The translations under genes were made by a program, and so were the position numbers. From an uncultured Desulfobacterales bacterium (lineage in GTDB: Bacteria; Desulfobacterota; Desulfobacteria; Desulfobacterales; UBA11574), in NCBI GenBank assembly GCA_937925895.1, contig CALANC010000037.1, forward strand, positions 1-5,095: DNA of 5,095 nucleotides, given 5' to 3'. The notes beneath the pieces are model-generated. The model was not told the DNA's origin and ran no database searches. It saw only the letters and a list, made by a program, of their open reading frames with translations. Positions 5,094 through 5,095 of the stretch are shown piece by piece; position 1 is the first letter of the stretch; each line of letters opens with the position of its first letter.

Positions 5094-5095
5094 TT

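Overview
The window looks like ordinary chromosomal DNA from a Gram-negative anaerobe. The best guess is a Desulfobacterota (Desulfobacterales-like) sulfate reducer or syntroph. Two things support this. The window carries two enzymes of Kdo/lipid A assembly, which requires an LPS-bearing outer membrane. It also carries a stand-alone etfB-etfA pair whose style recalls anaerobic acyl-CoA oxidisers. The taxonomic call is inference from recalled family resemblance, not from a search. No mobile element, CRISPR array, tRNA or rRNA is visible. The etf genes look somewhat more GC-rich than the waaA region.

Layout. Positions 2-64 hold the last 20 codons of an unidentified upstream gene. It is followed, with a strong GGAGGAGG ribosome binding site, by etfB (92-883) and etfA (883-1869). 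Their stop and start codons overlap as TAATG, so they form a tight two-gene unit for the electron transfer flavoprotein heterodimer. After only 35 bp comes the 3' end of a convergent minus-strand gene (1905-2693). It encodes a TIM-barrel protein of the sugar phosphate isomerase/epimerase - endonuclease IV superfamily.

Positions 2694-2905 are a divergent regulatory region. It has a consensus extended -10 promoter for the minus-strand gene and a good sigma-70-like promoter for the plus-strand gene. It also has a 15-bp dyad and a pair of 17-bp direct repeats (15/17 identical, 42 bp apart) that bracket the plus-strand core promoter. Next come waaA (kdtA, Kdo transferase, 2906-4177) and kdsB (CMP-Kdo synthetase, 4271-5014), with a further promoter candidate in the 93-bp gap between them. 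The window ends with a GGAGG ribosome binding site for a gene that starts just outside.

How the genes work together. KdsB activates Kdo with CTP to CMP-Kdo, and WaaA transfers Kdo from CMP-Kdo to lipid A precursor, so the two adjacent genes are consecutive pathway steps. EtfAB carries electrons between acyl-CoA-type dehydrogenases and a membrane or cytosolic acceptor; its specific partners are not in the window. The TIM-barrel gene has no identifiable substrate. It shares its upstream region with waaA, but a functional link to Kdo is only a hypothesis. I found no convincing new multi-gene system. The parts most worth a second look are the architecture of the 2694-2905 region and the complete endonuclease IV-like metal-ligand set in the TIM-barrel protein.
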